64,000 nt of DNA from Glycomyces tritici (GTDB lineage: Bacteria > Actinomycetota > Actinomycetes > Mycobacteriales > Micromonosporaceae), in assembly GCF_030403505.1 (NCBI RefSeq), contig NZ_JAUEMJ010000002.1, positions 898,786 through 962,785 on the forward strand, written 5' to 3'. The number at the start of each line of letters is the position of its first letter. Position 1 is the first letter of the stretch. The translations under genes and the position numbers were made by a program. Below, piece by piece: positions 1-8,945 of this stretch. The notes under the pieces were generated by a model, which saw nothing but the letters and a program-made list of their open reading frames with translations, made no database searches and was not told the DNA's origin.

Positions 1-112
1 CGTACTCGTCGATCGGCCGCTCGCCCGGTCCTGCCTGGGGCACGAAGGTGTCCTCGATACCGACGGCGAAGTGCAGGCCGCCGTCGCGGTACCAATTGGG
101 AGAGCCGGTCAT
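1..112 (-). CDS. Glycosyl hydrolase-like protein, N-terminal fragment (runs off the left edge)
   Basis: Only the first 37 residues are in the window, beginning MTGSPNWYRDGGLHFAVGIE and continuing DTFVPQ...GERPIDEY. The ATG overlaps the stop of the upstream permease (ATGA), so this is the fourth gene of the sugar ABC transporter operon. The FA.GIEDTF.PQ start resembles proteins annotated as family 1 glycosylhydrolases encoded next to CUT1 transporters; this is recalled resemblance, not proof. A cytoplasmic enzyme acting on the imported sugar would fit the context. The missing C-terminal part would decide the family. Confidence 0.55.
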   Translation of the reverse strand, partial: MTGSPNWYRDGGLHFAVGIEDTFVPQAGPGERPIDEY

Positions 113-945
113 TTGAGTCCTGTCGTTGCGATGTTCTCGATGAAGCGCCGCTGGATGAAGAGGAACGCGATGACGAGCGGCAGGATCGCGATGAGCGAGC
201 CGGCCATCATCACGCCGTGCGGCACGATGCCGCTGGGCCCGGTGAGCTGCGTCAGGCCGGAGGTGATGGTGCCCATCTCGGCGTCGGTGGTGAACACCAG
301 CGGCCACAGCAGGTCGTTCCAGTTGTTGACGAAGGTGAAGAGCCCCAAGGTGAGCAGGGCGGGGACGGCGTTGGGGAGCACGACGGACCGGAAGATCCGG
401 AACTCCCCCGCGCCGTCGATGCGCGCGGCCTGGTCGATGTCGCGCGGGAGCGCGAGGAAGAACTGGCGCAGGAAGAAGATCCCGAACGCGTCGGCGGCGC
501 GCGGCGCGATGAGCCCGGTGTACGTGTTCACCCAGCCGAGGTCGGCCACGAGCTGGTAGAGCGGGATGAGCGTGGCCTGGAACGGGATCATCAGCGTCGC
601 GATGATGACGATGAGCAGGAGCCGGCGCCCGGTGAAGTCCAGGCGCGCCAGGGCGTACGCCGCGAGCGAGTCGAAGACGAGCGCGAAGAGCGTCACTCCG
701 CCGGCGAAGACGAAGCTGTTGCCGACCAGCCGCGCGAACGGGAGGTCGGAGGTCACGGTCTTGAGGTTGTCCAGCGTCCAGACGTCGGGCAGCAGGCTCG
801 GCGGGTAGGCGTTGACCTCGGCCGCGGGCTTGAACGCGGTGAGCACGATGATCGCGATCGGCAGCAGCACCAGGGCGGTGACGACGACGAACGCGATCGT
901 CGCGAGCACGGTGGAGGGCGTGGGCGCCTTCAGTCTGGTCCTCAT
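109..945 (-). CDS. Carbohydrate ABC transporter permease (MalG type, CUT1)
   Basis: A 278-residue integral membrane protein with about six hydrophobic segments. The EAA loop typical of binding-protein-dependent permeases is seen as DIDQAARIDGAGEFRIFRSV. Length and topology match MalG/LacG-type subunits of CUT1 sugar importers. The start ATG overlaps the stop of the partner permease by four bases (ATGA), implying translational coupling. The gene follows the binding protein and first permease. No ATPase gene is present in the window, so a shared MsiK-like ATPase encoded elsewhere is likely, as in other actinomycetes. The substrate cannot be read from the sequence. Confidence 0.93.
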   Translation of the reverse strand: MRTRLKAPTPSTVLATIAFVVVTALVLLPIAIIVLTAFKPAAEVNAYPPSLLPDVWTLDNLKTVTSDLPFARLVGNSFVFAGGVTLFALVFDSLAAYALARLDFTGRRLLLIVIIATLMIPFQATLIPLYQLVADLGWVNTYTGLIAPRAADAFGIFFLRQFFLALPRDIDQAARIDGAGEFRIFRSVVLPNAVPALLTLGLFTFVNNWNDLLWPLVFTTDAEMGTITSGLTQLTGPSGIVPHGVMMAGSLIAILPLVIAFLFIQRRFIENIATTGLK

Positions 946-1889
946 GCCAGGTCCTTTTCTTTGCGGCCGAAGAACACGAACTGCGCGAGGCTCAGCAGCA
1001 GGGTCGCCGCGAGCAGCACGTACGACAGCGCCGAGGCGAAGCCGATGTCGAGCTTGCGGAAGCCGGACTCGTAGATCTCCATGACGAGGGTCTGGGTGCT
1101 GCCGTAGGGGCCGCCGCCGGTCATCACGTAGATCTGGTCGAAGGCCTGGAGGGCGGCGATCATCGCGAAGATGAGCACGAACGCCATCGTGTTCGACAGC
1201 ATGGGGAGGGTGACGTTGCGCAGGCGCGACCACGCCCCCGCGCCGTCCATGCGGGCGGCCTCGTAGACCGAGGTCGGGATGTCCTGCAGGCCGGCCAGGA
1301 AGATCACGAAGTAGAAGCCGAAGAGCTTCCAGACGGCGACGAGCACGACCATGGGCATGGCCAGGTGCGGGTCCTCCAGGACGTTGCCGATCTGGATGCC
1401 GAGGCCGCGCAGCCAGTAGTTGAGCAGGCCGACCTGCGGGTCGACGAGGTAGCTCCAGGCGAAGGCGGCCACGGAGAACGAGACCACGAAGGGCACGAAC
1501 AGGGCGGTGCGGAAGAAGCCCCGGAAGGGCAGGCGCGGGTTGTTGAGCAGCAGCGCGAGCCCGAGCGCGGAGACGACCGCGACGGGCGTGAACAGCACGG
1601 TGTAGAGCGCGGTGTTCGTGACGGCGTTGAGGATGTCGGGGTCGGTGAAGACCCCGATGTAGTTCTCCAGGCCGATGAACTCGGGTTCGCCGAAGCCGCT
1701 GGCGTCCGTGAAGGACAGTCGCAGGGCCGAGAGCATCGGCCAGATGGTGAACGCGCCGAGGACGATCAGGGCTGGGGCGAGGAACGCGGCGGCTTTGGCG
1801 GTGCGGCGCATGGGACTGTCGGCGCGGCGGCGTCCGCCCAGCGGTGCGGGCGGGCGGTACCGGCGGCCCGTCGGTGGTGCGGTGGTCAT
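942..1889 (-). CDS. Carbohydrate ABC transporter permease (MalF type, CUT1)
   Basis: A 315-residue permease with a charged N-terminus and six hydrophobic segments. Its EAA motif is YEAARMDGAGAWSRLRNVTL near the C-terminal third. It pairs with the MalG-type subunit downstream, which it overlaps by four bases. The chosen ATG lies three bases after AAGGAG; an in-frame GTG four codons upstream (1901) is the alternative. It is the second gene of the binding protein-permease-permease operon, 93 bp after the binding protein. It forms the membrane channel for the sugar delivered by the lipoprotein. Confidence 0.92.
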   Translation of the reverse strand: MTTAPPTGRRYRPPAPLGGRRRADSPMRRTAKAAAFLAPALIVLGAFTIWPMLSALRLSFTDASGFGEPEFIGLENYIGVFTDPDILNAVTNTALYTVLFTPVAVVSALGLALLLNNPRLPFRGFFRTALFVPFVVSFSVAAFAWSYLVDPQVGLLNYWLRGLGIQIGNVLEDPHLAMPMVVLVAVWKLFGFYFVIFLAGLQDIPTSVYEAARMDGAGAWSRLRNVTLPMLSNTMAFVLIFAMIAALQAFDQIYVMTGGGPYGSTQTLVMEIYESGFRKLDIGFASALSYVLLAATLLLSLAQFVFFGRKEKDLA

Positions 1890-1982
1890 GGTCTCCTTCA
1901 CTCCCCTTGGTGCGGCGGGGACGCCGAGGGGCGGCGTCCCCGCCGGTCGCTGTCCTGTTCGGACGTCGTGCCGGCTGAGCGG

Positions 1983-3239
1983 CTAGAGCGCGCCCTGGAC
2001 GGCCGCTTGGGCTTCGGCGAGCAGTCCGGCGATGTCCTCGCCCGCGATGGCGCGCTGGGTCAGCTCGTCGACGGCGGCGAGCACGTCGACGCTGTTGACG
2101 ACGCCGGGCAGCAGCGGGCGGCCGAGATCGGCGATCTCGGTCAGCGAGGCGACGACCGGGTTCGAGTTGACCGCTTCGGCGGGCACGTCGGTGCGCAGCG
2201 GCGGCCAGCCGGAGCCGAGCGACCAGGCGGCGGCGTTCTCGTCGTTGAGGAAGAACGCGAAGAACTGCTCGGCGGCGGCGCGGGCGTTGTCGTCCGCGTC
2301 CACCGTGACGGCCATGGAGATGCCGATGGCGGAGGCGGCCTGGGTCGCGGGCCCGGCGGGGATCGCGGCGATGGCGCACTCGATGCCGTTCTCGGCGGCG
2401 ATGGAGGCCATCCAGGGGCCGCCGATCGTCATGGCGGCCTTGCCCGCGCCGAACAGCTCGTCGGCGCCGACGCCGTCGATGCCGGTGGGCGAGATCTTGT
2501 CATCCACAATGGCCTTGCGCCAGTACTCGAGCGTCTCGGCGTTCTCGGGCGAGTCGATGACCGCGTCGATCTCCTCGCTCACGATGTCACCGCCGTTGCC
2601 GTAGAACAGGGACGGCCAGAGTCCATTGGCGACTGTGGCGTGGTCGGGGAGGACCACCCCGTACTGCTCGGGCGTACCGTCGCCGTCTTCGTCCACAGTG
2701 AGCTGCTTGGCGGCGGCGACCCATTCGTCCCAGGTGGCCGGGAACTCGGTGACGCCGCCGGCCTCGAACAGCGCGGTGTTGTAGTAGACGGCCAGCGGCA
2801 CGAACCCGGCGGGCACGCCGTACTTGGTGCCCTCGACCTCGATCATCGCGACCGCGCCCGGGATGAGGTTCGCGGTGTTGGAGGAGTCGTCGGCGTAGAA
2901 GCTCGTGAGTTCGACGAAAGCGCCCTTGTCGGCGTACACCGGGAGCCGCTCGGCGGGCATCGCGACGATGTCGGGGCCCTCGCCGGCGGACAGGGCCGTC
3001 AGCAGGGTGTCGTCGATGCTGGCCCAGGTCTTGACCTCGGTGTTCACCGTGATGTCGCTCTGCGAGGCGTTGAAGTCGTCGACGATGCCCTGGAGCACGT
3101 CGCCGTCCGCCTCGGTGTAGCCGTGCCAGAACGTGAGCGTCGCCGGGCCGCCGGTCTCGCCGCCGCCCGAGCATCCGGAGCCGAGGAAGGCCAGCGCGGC
3201 GCTGCCGGCGCCGCCGATGAGTACCGTTTTGCGTTTCAT
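1983..3239 (-). CDS. Sugar ABC transporter substrate-binding lipoprotein
   Basis: A 418-residue family 1 extracellular solute-binding protein. It starts MKRKTVLIGGAGSAALAFLG with Cys in the following SGC, a slightly atypical lipobox (Gly at -3), then a Ser/Gly linker. LTFWHGYTEADGDVLQGIVDDF is typical of CUT1 binding proteins, as is the later GGPWMASI stretch. The ATG is chosen because GGGAGGG stands eight bases upstream; the longer open frame upstream crosses the operator and is not used. It is first in the operon, and its promoter region contains a LacI-type operator. The ligand is unknown, presumably an oligosaccharide released by the divergent secreted glycosidase. Confidence 0.94.
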   Translation of the reverse strand: MKRKTVLIGGAGSAALAFLGSGCSGGGETGGPATLTFWHGYTEADGDVLQGIVDDFNASQSDITVNTEVKTWASIDDTLLTALSAGEGPDIVAMPAERLPVYADKGAFVELTSFYADDSSNTANLIPGAVAMIEVEGTKYGVPAGFVPLAVYYNTALFEAGGVTEFPATWDEWVAAAKQLTVDEDGDGTPEQYGVVLPDHATVANGLWPSLFYGNGGDIVSEEIDAVIDSPENAETLEYWRKAIVDDKISPTGIDGVGADELFGAGKAAMTIGGPWMASIAAENGIECAIAAIPAGPATQAASAIGISMAVTVDADDNARAAAEQFFAFFLNDENAAAWSLGSGWPPLRTDVPAEAVNSNPVVASLTEIADLGRPLLPGVVNSVDVLAAVDELTQRAIAGEDIAGLLAEAQAAVQGAL

Positions 3240-3353
3240 TTCAGTTCCCTCCCAACGCAGCTGTGCTGTCACAACCGGCGCTGTCAATTGGTGGTGCTGC
3301 ATGCAGTTGGTACGAACAACGTCGAGGGGGTCCTGTACTGGGGGAACCGTTTG

Positions 3354-3365
3354 TACAACGTTGTA
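3354..3365. promoter_or_regulatory. LacI-type operator upstream of the ABC transporter operon
   Basis: TACAACGTTGTA is a perfect 12-bp palindrome with the central CG usual for LacI-family operators. It lies about 115 bp upstream of the binding-protein start. The identical sequence recurs at the divergent glycosidase promoter and a degenerate copy precedes the lacI gene, so it is the probable binding site of that regulator. Confidence 0.8.
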
Positions 3366-3510
3366 AGTCCGGGAATCGTACGCCCGCCGCGCCGAGCCTG
3401 TCAACGCGACCCGCCGATCATTGCCACTTCGTTTCCGATCCGTGATCACTTTCGCGACCGAGGGCTTGACCTGCGGGCATTGATGGCCATACGATGTCCC
3501 GCACGCATGA

Positions 3511-3522
3511 TACAACGTTGTA
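3511..3522. promoter_or_regulatory. LacI-type operator upstream of the secreted glycosidase
   Basis: A second exact TACAACGTTGTA palindrome, ending 16 bp before the glycosidase ATG and so probably overlapping its transcription start or leader. Sharing the site with the transporter promoter implies coordinated derepression of uptake and extracellular hydrolysis. Confidence 0.8.
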
Positions 3523-3538
3523 AAGATTGGATGTCGCC

Positions 3539-5638
3539 ATGCGAAGCCCGCAACTCCTCACCCTCAGGCGAGGCGGCGCCCTGCTCGCCGCCGCCGCCCT
3601 CCTCCTCACCGTCGTCGCGGCCTCGGTCGGGCTCACCCCGTCCCCCGCCGCGGCCGTGACCACCGGCAACGGCGCGCTCGTGTACTCCCCCGCCGCCGGC
3701 AGCTCGTTCAACCCCGAAGGCGGCACGCCCGCCGGCACGACCTACGCCAAGATCATCGTGCTCAAGAACAGCGGCAGCGCCAACGGCACGCAGCTGGTCA
3801 CCTTCGACAAGCTCGTACTCCAGAACGGCGTGCAGGTCTACCCGATCTACCGGAGCACGAACAACGGCACCAGCTGGACCCATGTCGCCGACGTCAACCC
3901 GAGCGCGACCTTCCCGGCGCTCACCCGCACCTCGCAGCCGTTCCTCTACGAGGTCACCCAGACCACCGGCGACCTCACGGCGGGCACCATCCTCCTCGCG
4001 GGCATGATCATGCCCGAGAACCGCTCGAGCAGCCGCCTCGTGGTGTACAAGAGCACCAACCAGGGCACGAGCTGGAGCTACCTGAGCACGATCGACTCGG
4101 GCGGCCCGGCCGTCTACGACCCGTCCCCCTCCTCGACGACCACCACCGTGTGGGAGCCCTCGCTGGCGATCGACGGCAACGGCGGCCTCGCCGCGTACTA
4201 CTCGGACGAGCGCCAGAAGTCGAACGGCGTGCTCCAGGCCGTGTCCTACCGCCGCTCGACCGACGGCGGCAAGACCTGGGGCTCCCTGGTCAACGTCTCG
4301 GCGCCGACCAACCAGAGCGACCGGCCGGGCATGATCACCGTGACGAAGCTGCCGGACGGCCGCTACATGGCGACCTTCGAGGTCGTGAACCGGCCCAGCC
4401 AGTCCCAGAACACCGCGCCGGTCTACTACAAGATCTCGGCCGACGGCCTGAACTGGGGCTCCGCCAACAGCATCGGCACGCAGATCAAGCTGGCCGACGG
4501 CCGCGGCATCGGCTCCTCCCCGTACGTCAAGTGGGTGCCCTCGGGCGGTCCTAAGGGGATGGTCGTGGTGGCCTCGAAGTGGTCGCTCGACGGCAACGGC
4601 AACATCGACGGCGGCCAGAACTTCTACGTGAACTACAACCTCGGCGAGGGGCCGTGGGAGCGGCTGCCGATGGCGGTCACCTACGACGCCAGCGACACGC
4701 AGGGCGGGAACTTCAGCGGGTTCGCGCAGGGCATCGACTACAGCGCGGACGGCCGCACCCTCTACCAGGCCGTGAACGTCGAGAACACCGTCACCGACCT
4801 CAACGACATCCGCGTCGGCTCGATCCCGCTCGACGCCCAGCAGTACGAGGCCGAGAACGCGACCCTGAACGACGTCGCGGCGGTCAACCACGTGCAGGCC
4901 TCGAACGGCTCGAAGATCGGCAGCATCAACAACAGCGGCAGCTACGTGCAGTTCACCGTGAACGTGCCGACCGCCGGGACCTACACGATGAACGTCCGCT
5001 ACGACAACGGCTTCGGCTCGGCCGCGACCCATTCGGTGAGCGTGAACAGCGGCTCCGGCTCGTCGATCAGCTACCCGGCCACTGTGGACTGGGGCCGGTA
5101 CGCCTGGGCGCAGAAGACGGTCACGCTGAACGCGGGCGTGAACACCATCCGGTTCACCAAGGGCACGAACTTCGCCGAGCTGGATGCGATCCACCTGTAC
5201 TCCAGCAGCGCGCTCGCGCCGGTCTTCCAACTGCAGAACCGCAACAGCGGCAAGTACCTGGAGGTGCTGAACGCCTTGACGACCGATGGTGCGGCCACGG
5301 GCCAGTGGGGCGACACGAACCACGCGACGCAGCGGTGGACCGTCAGCGGCGGCACCACCGTGCAGCTGACCAACCGCAACAGCGGGAAGCTCCTCGAGAT
5401 CCCGTCCGCGCAGACCGCCGACGGGGTCGACGCGGTGCAGTGGGGCTCGACGGGGAATTCGACGCAGTCGTGGAACGCCGCCACCAGCGGCGGCTGGTGG
5501 ACGTTCGCGAACGCCAACAGCGGCAAGCTGCTCGAGATCAACGGGTGCTCCACTGCGGACGGCGCGGTCGCGCAGCAGTGGACCGCGACCGGCGCGACCT
5601 GCCAGCAGTGGCGGCTCGTGAAGGAGGGCATCCAGTAG
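3539..5638 (+). CDS. Secreted Asp-box (BNR) glycosidase with CBM35 and ricin-type lectin modules
   Basis: A 699-residue exported enzyme. Residues 1-40 form a Sec signal peptide (hydrophobic core, then SPAAAV). Residues about 45-430 form a beta-propeller with Asp-boxes: STNNGTSW at 106, STNQGTSW at 172, STDGGKTW at 240 and a weaker SADGLNW later. This architecture belongs to sialidases and GH93 exo-arabinanases. A CBM35-like domain begins near residue 435 (YEAENATLND). A ricin B/CBM14-like trefoil from about 560 has three NSGK repeats (NRNSGKYLEV, NRNSGKLLEI, NANSGKLLEI). The ATG at 3539 is chosen because it opens directly into the signal peptide; TTG at 3527 is in frame. Divergent from the sugar transporter and sharing its operator. 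The exact substrate is uncertain; a plant arabinan is one inference. Confidence 0.88.
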   Translation: MRSPQLLTLRRGGALLAAAALLLTVVAASVGLTPSPAAAVTTGNGALVYSPAAGSSFNPEGGTPAGTTYAKIIVLKNSGSANGTQLVTFDKLVLQNGVQVYPIYRSTNNGTSWTHVADVNPSATFPALTRTSQPFLYEVTQTTGDLTAGTILLAGMIMPENRSSSRLVVYKSTNQGTSWSYLSTIDSGGPAVYDPSPSSTTTTVWEPSLAIDGNGGLAAYYSDERQKSNGVLQAVSYRRSTDGGKTWGSLVNVSAPTNQSDRPGMITVTKLPDGRYMATFEVVNRPSQSQNTAPVYYKISADGLNWGSANSIGTQIKLADGRGIGSSPYVKWVPSGGPKGMVVVASKWSLDGNGNIDGGQNFYVNYNLGEGPWERLPMAVTYDASDTQGGNFSGFAQGIDYSADGRTLYQAVNVENTVTDLNDIRVGSIPLDAQQYEAENATLNDVAAVNHVQASNGSKIGSINNSGSYVQFTVNVPTAGTYTMNVRYDNGFGSAATHSVSVNSGSGSSISYPATVDWGRYAWAQKTVTLNAGVNTIRFTKGTNFAELDAIHLYSSSALAPVFQLQNRNSGKYLEVLNALTTDGAATGQWGDTNHATQRWTVSGGTTVQLTNRNSGKLLEIPSAQTADGVDAVQWGSTGNSTQSWNAATSGGWWTFANANSGKLLEINGCSTADGAVAQQWTATGATCQQWRLVKEGIQ

Positions 5639-5809
5639 CGGATGCCGGGAGCGGCGGACGCCAGGCGCCTCGCCGCTCCCGGACCGACCCAGTCGCGCGC
5701 GGCGGATCAGTGATCCGCCGCGCGGTCTCGTTCAGGGACCGGGGACGACGGCGTTCGGCGCCGCACAGTCGGCCGCGCGGAGCACGTTCCGCGGTCGCCG
5801 GGGCGCCGT

Positions 5810-6823
5810 TCAGTCCCGCAGCGCGGACTCCCGCTCGACGATCGTGAAGTCCGCCAGTTCAGTCCGGGGCGGCTGCTTCGGACCGACCTCGGCGATGCGT
5901 TCGAGCAGCGTCTCGAGTGCGGTGCGCGCCAGCCACTCCCGGCCTGGGTCCACTGTGGTCAAAGAGGGAATCGAGTAGGCGGCCTCGTCAAGGTCGTCGA
6001 AGCCGATCACGGCCACGTCCTCGGGGACGCGGCGGCCGGCCTCCTGGAGGACGCGCATCGCGCCGAGCGCCATCGTGTCGTTGAAACCGAAGACCGCGTC
6101 GAACGGCACGTCCCGTTCGAGCAGCTCGTGCATCGCGCGGGCGCCGTCGGCGCGGTGCCACAGGGTCGCGCGGACCACGAGCGAGGCGTCGTACGGCACG
6201 TCGTGGGCGGCGAGCGCCTCGCGGTAGCCGCGCAGGCGGAGCCGGGCCGATCCCATGACCTCGCCCTCGTACTCGCCGATGACGGCGATCCGGCGGCGGC
6301 CCGAGGCGAGCAGGTACTCCGTGGCCGCGCGGGCGGCCTCGACGTTCCGCATCGTCACGTGGTCGCACGGCCAGTCGAAGGTTCGCTCTCCCAAGAGCAC
6401 CAGCGGGAACGGGACGTCGAGCGCGTCGGCGTCCTCCTGGCCCATGCCGAGCGGGCTGAGGATGAGGCCGTCCGTCATGCTCAGGCGGGGGCTGCGCAGC
6501 AGCGCGAGTTCGCGGTCGCGGTCGCCGCCGGTCTGCTCGACAACCACGGTGAGGCCGGATTCCTCGGCGGCGGCGATGACCATCCCGGCGAGTTCCGCGA
6601 AGTAGCTCAGGTTGAGCTCGGGGACGGCGAGGGCGATGGTGTCGGTGCGGCCCGAGCGCAGGCTGCGGGCGTTGAGGTTGGGCTTGTAGCCGAGCTCGGC
6701 GATCGCGCGCTCGACCTTCTCCCTGGTCGCGGGGCGGACGTGCGGGTAGTCGTTGATGACGTTCGAAACGGTCTTGAATGAGACGCCTGCCAGTTTCGCG
6801 ACATCGCGCAAAGTCGCCGCCAT
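5810..6823 (-). CDS. LacI-family transcriptional regulator
   Basis: A 337-residue repressor. The N-terminal HTH is unmistakable (LRDVAKLAGVSFKTVSNVIN, residues 5-24) with a YKPN hinge region near residue 50. A periplasmic-binding-protein-like sensor domain follows (DTIALAVPEL; VIGFDDLDEA near the C-terminus). The ATG at 6823 follows AGGAGG at ideal spacing, so the upstream extension of the frame is rejected. It very likely recognises TACAACGTTGTA at the transporter and glycosidase promoters. A related site 27 bp upstream of its own start suggests autoregulation. The inducer is probably the sugar imported by the adjacent transporter. Confidence 0.94.
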   Translation of the reverse strand: MAATLRDVAKLAGVSFKTVSNVINDYPHVRPATREKVERAIAELGYKPNLNARSLRSGRTDTIALAVPELNLSYFAELAGMVIAAAEESGLTVVVEQTGGDRDRELALLRSPRLSMTDGLILSPLGMGQEDADALDVPFPLVLLGERTFDWPCDHVTMRNVEAARAATEYLLASGRRRIAVIGEYEGEVMGSARLRLRGYREALAAHDVPYDASLVVRATLWHRADGARAMHELLERDVPFDAVFGFNDTMALGAMRVLQEAGRRVPEDVAVIGFDDLDEAAYSIPSLTTVDPGREWLARTALETLLERIAEVGPKQPPRTELADFTIVERESALRD

Positions 6824-6849
6824 CGCACCTCCTCGGTCCGCGAGAATTC

Positions 6850-6861
6850 TACAACGATGCA
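6850..6861. promoter_or_regulatory. Degenerate LacI-type operator upstream of lacI
   Basis: TACAACGATGCA matches the left half of the TACAACGTTGTA operator exactly and differs at two positions on the right. Its place 27 bp before the lacI start suggests weak autorepression. Confidence 0.55.
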
Positions 6862-7029
6862 AACCAGTCCTGCCGGACCGACGCAGTACGGTCGGCCCGC
6901 TCACGGCCCGACCGGCGACAGTTTATCCGCACATTTCGATCAACCGATTCGTCGGCGTCCGCCGACTACCCGAGGCGCGCAATGGGCGCGCCCCGTCCCA
7001 CTCCGACTCGGGACGGGCGGTCCGCGCCG

Positions 7030-7656
7030 CTATGCCTCCGCGCGTTCGACTTTCAGGACGCGGTAGCCGTTGGCACTCGCGTGCTTGTCGACTTCCCAGC
7101 CGTTGCCGGTGAGCCAGCGCGCGAGCGAATCGGCGCCGAGGTGCTTGGAGACGACGAGCCAGGCGACGCCGCCGTCCTTGAGGCGCGGGAGCCAGGTCTC
7201 GAGCAGTTCGTGCAGGGCCTCTTTGCCGACCTTGATGGGCGGGTTGGACCAGATCTCGTCGAACCGCACGTCGGCCGGCACGTCCTCGGGCGCGGCGACA
7301 CGCACCTTGCCAGGGGCCTTCTCGGTGTTGCGGCGGGTCAGGTCGAGGGCGCGGCGGTTCACATCGACGGCCCAGACCTCGGCGTCGGCCCGCTGGGCGA
7401 GCACGGCGCTGATCGGCCCGTACCCGCAGCCGAGGTCGAGGAAGGTCCCGGCGGCGTCGGGCGGCACGACCTTGTTCAGCAGCACGCTGGTGCCGGGGTC
7501 GAGGCGGTAGCCGGAGAAGACCCCCGTGGAGGAGGTCAGCTTGTATTCGACGCCGTCGAGCGTGAACTCGACGGTGCGCTCGCGGTCGTCGACGGCGGGC
7601 TGCTCGCTGAAGTAGTGCTCTGGCTGGTCGGCTGGGCCTTTGGACATGCCGACCAT
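7030..7656 (-). CDS. Class I SAM-dependent methyltransferase (RsmC/small-domain type)
   Basis: A 208-residue methyltransferase. The SAM-binding motif I is FLDLGCGYGPISAVLA and the acidic motif II is VWAVDVNRRAL. The catalytic SNPPI motif is typical of N2-guanine rRNA methyltransferases such as RsmC. Actinobacterial homologues are single-domain, as here, lacking the N-terminal pseudo-catalytic half of E. coli RsmC. ATG at 7656 or 7647 could be the start; the first has a weak GGCAGG upstream. It stands alone between lacI and divergent genes. Target nucleotide (16S G1207 in E. coli) is inferred from family only. Confidence 0.85.
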   Translation of the reverse strand: MVGMSKGPADQPEHYFSEQPAVDDRERTVEFTLDGVEYKLTSSTGVFSGYRLDPGTSVLLNKVVPPDAAGTFLDLGCGYGPISAVLAQRADAEVWAVDVNRRALDLTRRNTEKAPGKVRVAAPEDVPADVRFDEIWSNPPIKVGKEALHELLETWLPRLKDGGVAWLVVSKHLGADSLARWLTGNGWEVDKHASANGYRVLKVERAEA

Positions 7657-7736
7657 TGTCGCCTGCCCGCCCTGCGCGGATCGCCCGGATCGGCCGGTTA
7701 GAGACCTGCGCCGGTTCGCGCGCCCTGCCGTGCCGC

Positions 7737-7755
7737 GTGACACGTGATATGCCAC
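7737..7755. promoter_or_regulatory. GTGACACGTGATATGCCAC element, copy 1
   Basis: GTGACACGTGATATGCCAC is an inverted repeat (GTGACA / TGcCAC around a 7-bp spacer) that recurs with a single change 68 bp downstream. It lies between divergent genes starting at 7656 and 7927. It looks like a regulator-binding site; the regulator is not identified. Confidence 0.5.
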
Positions 7756-7804
7756 CGACAAGGCGCCGCGATGACCGCCGCCGCTCAAGTCCCCGGCCTG
7801 CAAT

Positions 7805-7823
7805 GTGACACGTGATATGTCAC
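7805..7823. promoter_or_regulatory. GTGACACGTGATATGTCAC element, copy 2
   Basis: The perfect version, with GTGACA and TGTCAC arms around CGTGATA. It lies about 100 bp before the membrane protein gene at 7927 and matches copy 1 at 18 of 19 positions. Confidence 0.55.
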
Positions 7824-7926
7824 GTGGCACCGCTCGTCACCCGGGGAGATGAACGACGCTCGACGCCGTCCTTCTCCCGGGGGAACGTTTCCCGGTTTCA
7901 GCGCCGCCCGGGTCTAAGCTGCCTCC

Positions 7927-8913
7927 ATGGCACATGGCCCGTCACCGTTCGGAGTTCCCCAGGAGACGCAGGCGCACCGGCCTCCGGACAATCCAGGATT
8001 CGACTGGTCGGAGTACGACGAGCGCTCGCAGATGCGCGCGCCCACGACTCGGCTCAGCCCCGAGGACCGCACGCCGACCGTGCGGCTCGGCACGGGAACG
8101 CACACGCGGCGCTCGCCCGAAGAGGAGATGGAGGAGCACCTGGACCAGATCCAGGCCTCGCGCCCGCTCCGGCGAGCCGCCCAGCGCGCCCGGCGCCGCA
8201 CGAAGTGGTGGCTGGTCGCGCTGGTGATCGTGAGTGCGATCGCGGTCGTCGGGGCCTGCGCGGCGGGGGCGTACATCGTGCTCCGCGAAGGCGAACCCGA
8301 CCCGGCCGCGCCGAGCGCGGAGCCTGCCGCCGGTCAGCCGTCCGCAGCGGACGACACGGAGGCCGCGCCCGAGGTGGTCGACCCGATCGCCAGCCGCGCG
8401 ACCGACACCGAGCCGATCTCGACCGAAGAGCTGTTCGGCGCGAACTCGATCACCCCGGCCGGCGGCACCGGCGAATACAAGGTCCTTGAGACCGAAGAAC
8501 TCTCGAACTGCGCCGACGCCGGCCTCGACGAGCTGGCCGAGCTGCTGGCCGACGCCGACTGCACCCAGACCGTGCGCGCGACGCTCATCAACCCCGACGG
8601 CGAGTACGCGGCGACCGCTGGCGTCCTCAACCTGGCCGACACGGCCGAGGCGGATGCGCTGCGCGCCGAGATCGAAGCGGGCCTCGAAGGCGGCTTCGCC
8701 GCACTGCGGACCGACGGCGAAGCCGAGGAACTCGGCCGCGCCGCGACCATGGTCGGCTACAACACCTACGGCCACTACCTGATGTACGTGGTCATCGGCC
8801 GCACCGACGGCGAGCCCATCGAGGAGGCCTCGGAGCCGGTGCGCGCCATCGTGAGCGACCTGGTGGACGTGTGGTTCATCGACCAGCTCAACCCGAGGCG
8901 CGACGTGCAGTAG
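7927..8913 (+). CDS. Single-pass membrane protein of unknown function
   Basis: A 328-residue protein. Residues 1-95 are a hydrophilic Pro/Arg-rich cytoplasmic segment ending in a basic stretch (RRAAQRARRRTKWW). One transmembrane helix follows (LVALVIVSAIAVVGACAAGAYIVL, about 97-119). A low-complexity Ala/Pro/Glu linker then leads to an extracellular domain of about 170 residues with two Cys (NCADAGLDEL, ADCTQTV). The topology resembles many actinomycete envelope proteins; no known catalytic motif is visible. It is monocistronic and preceded by the paired GTGACA-type elements. The function is not recognised. Confidence 0.85.
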   Translation: MAHGPSPFGVPQETQAHRPPDNPGFDWSEYDERSQMRAPTTRLSPEDRTPTVRLGTGTHTRRSPEEEMEEHLDQIQASRPLRRAAQRARRRTKWWLVALVIVSAIAVVGACAAGAYIVLREGEPDPAAPSAEPAAGQPSAADDTEAAPEVVDPIASRATDTEPISTEELFGANSITPAGGTGEYKVLETEELSNCADAGLDELAELLADADCTQTVRATLINPDGEYAATAGVLNLADTAEADALRAEIEAGLEGGFAALRTDGEAEELGRAATMVGYNTYGHYLMYVVIGRTDGEPIEEASEPVRAIVSDLVDVWFIDQLNPRRDVQ

Positions 8914-8945
8914 CGACCTGCAGTAGCGGAGTGCGATCGCCGGGG

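Noticed and set aside
109..2379. A 756-codon open frame covering both permease genes
   Set aside because: Only its last 278 codons are a real permease; the rest is an Arg/Pro-rich shadow of the other permease and of the binding protein.
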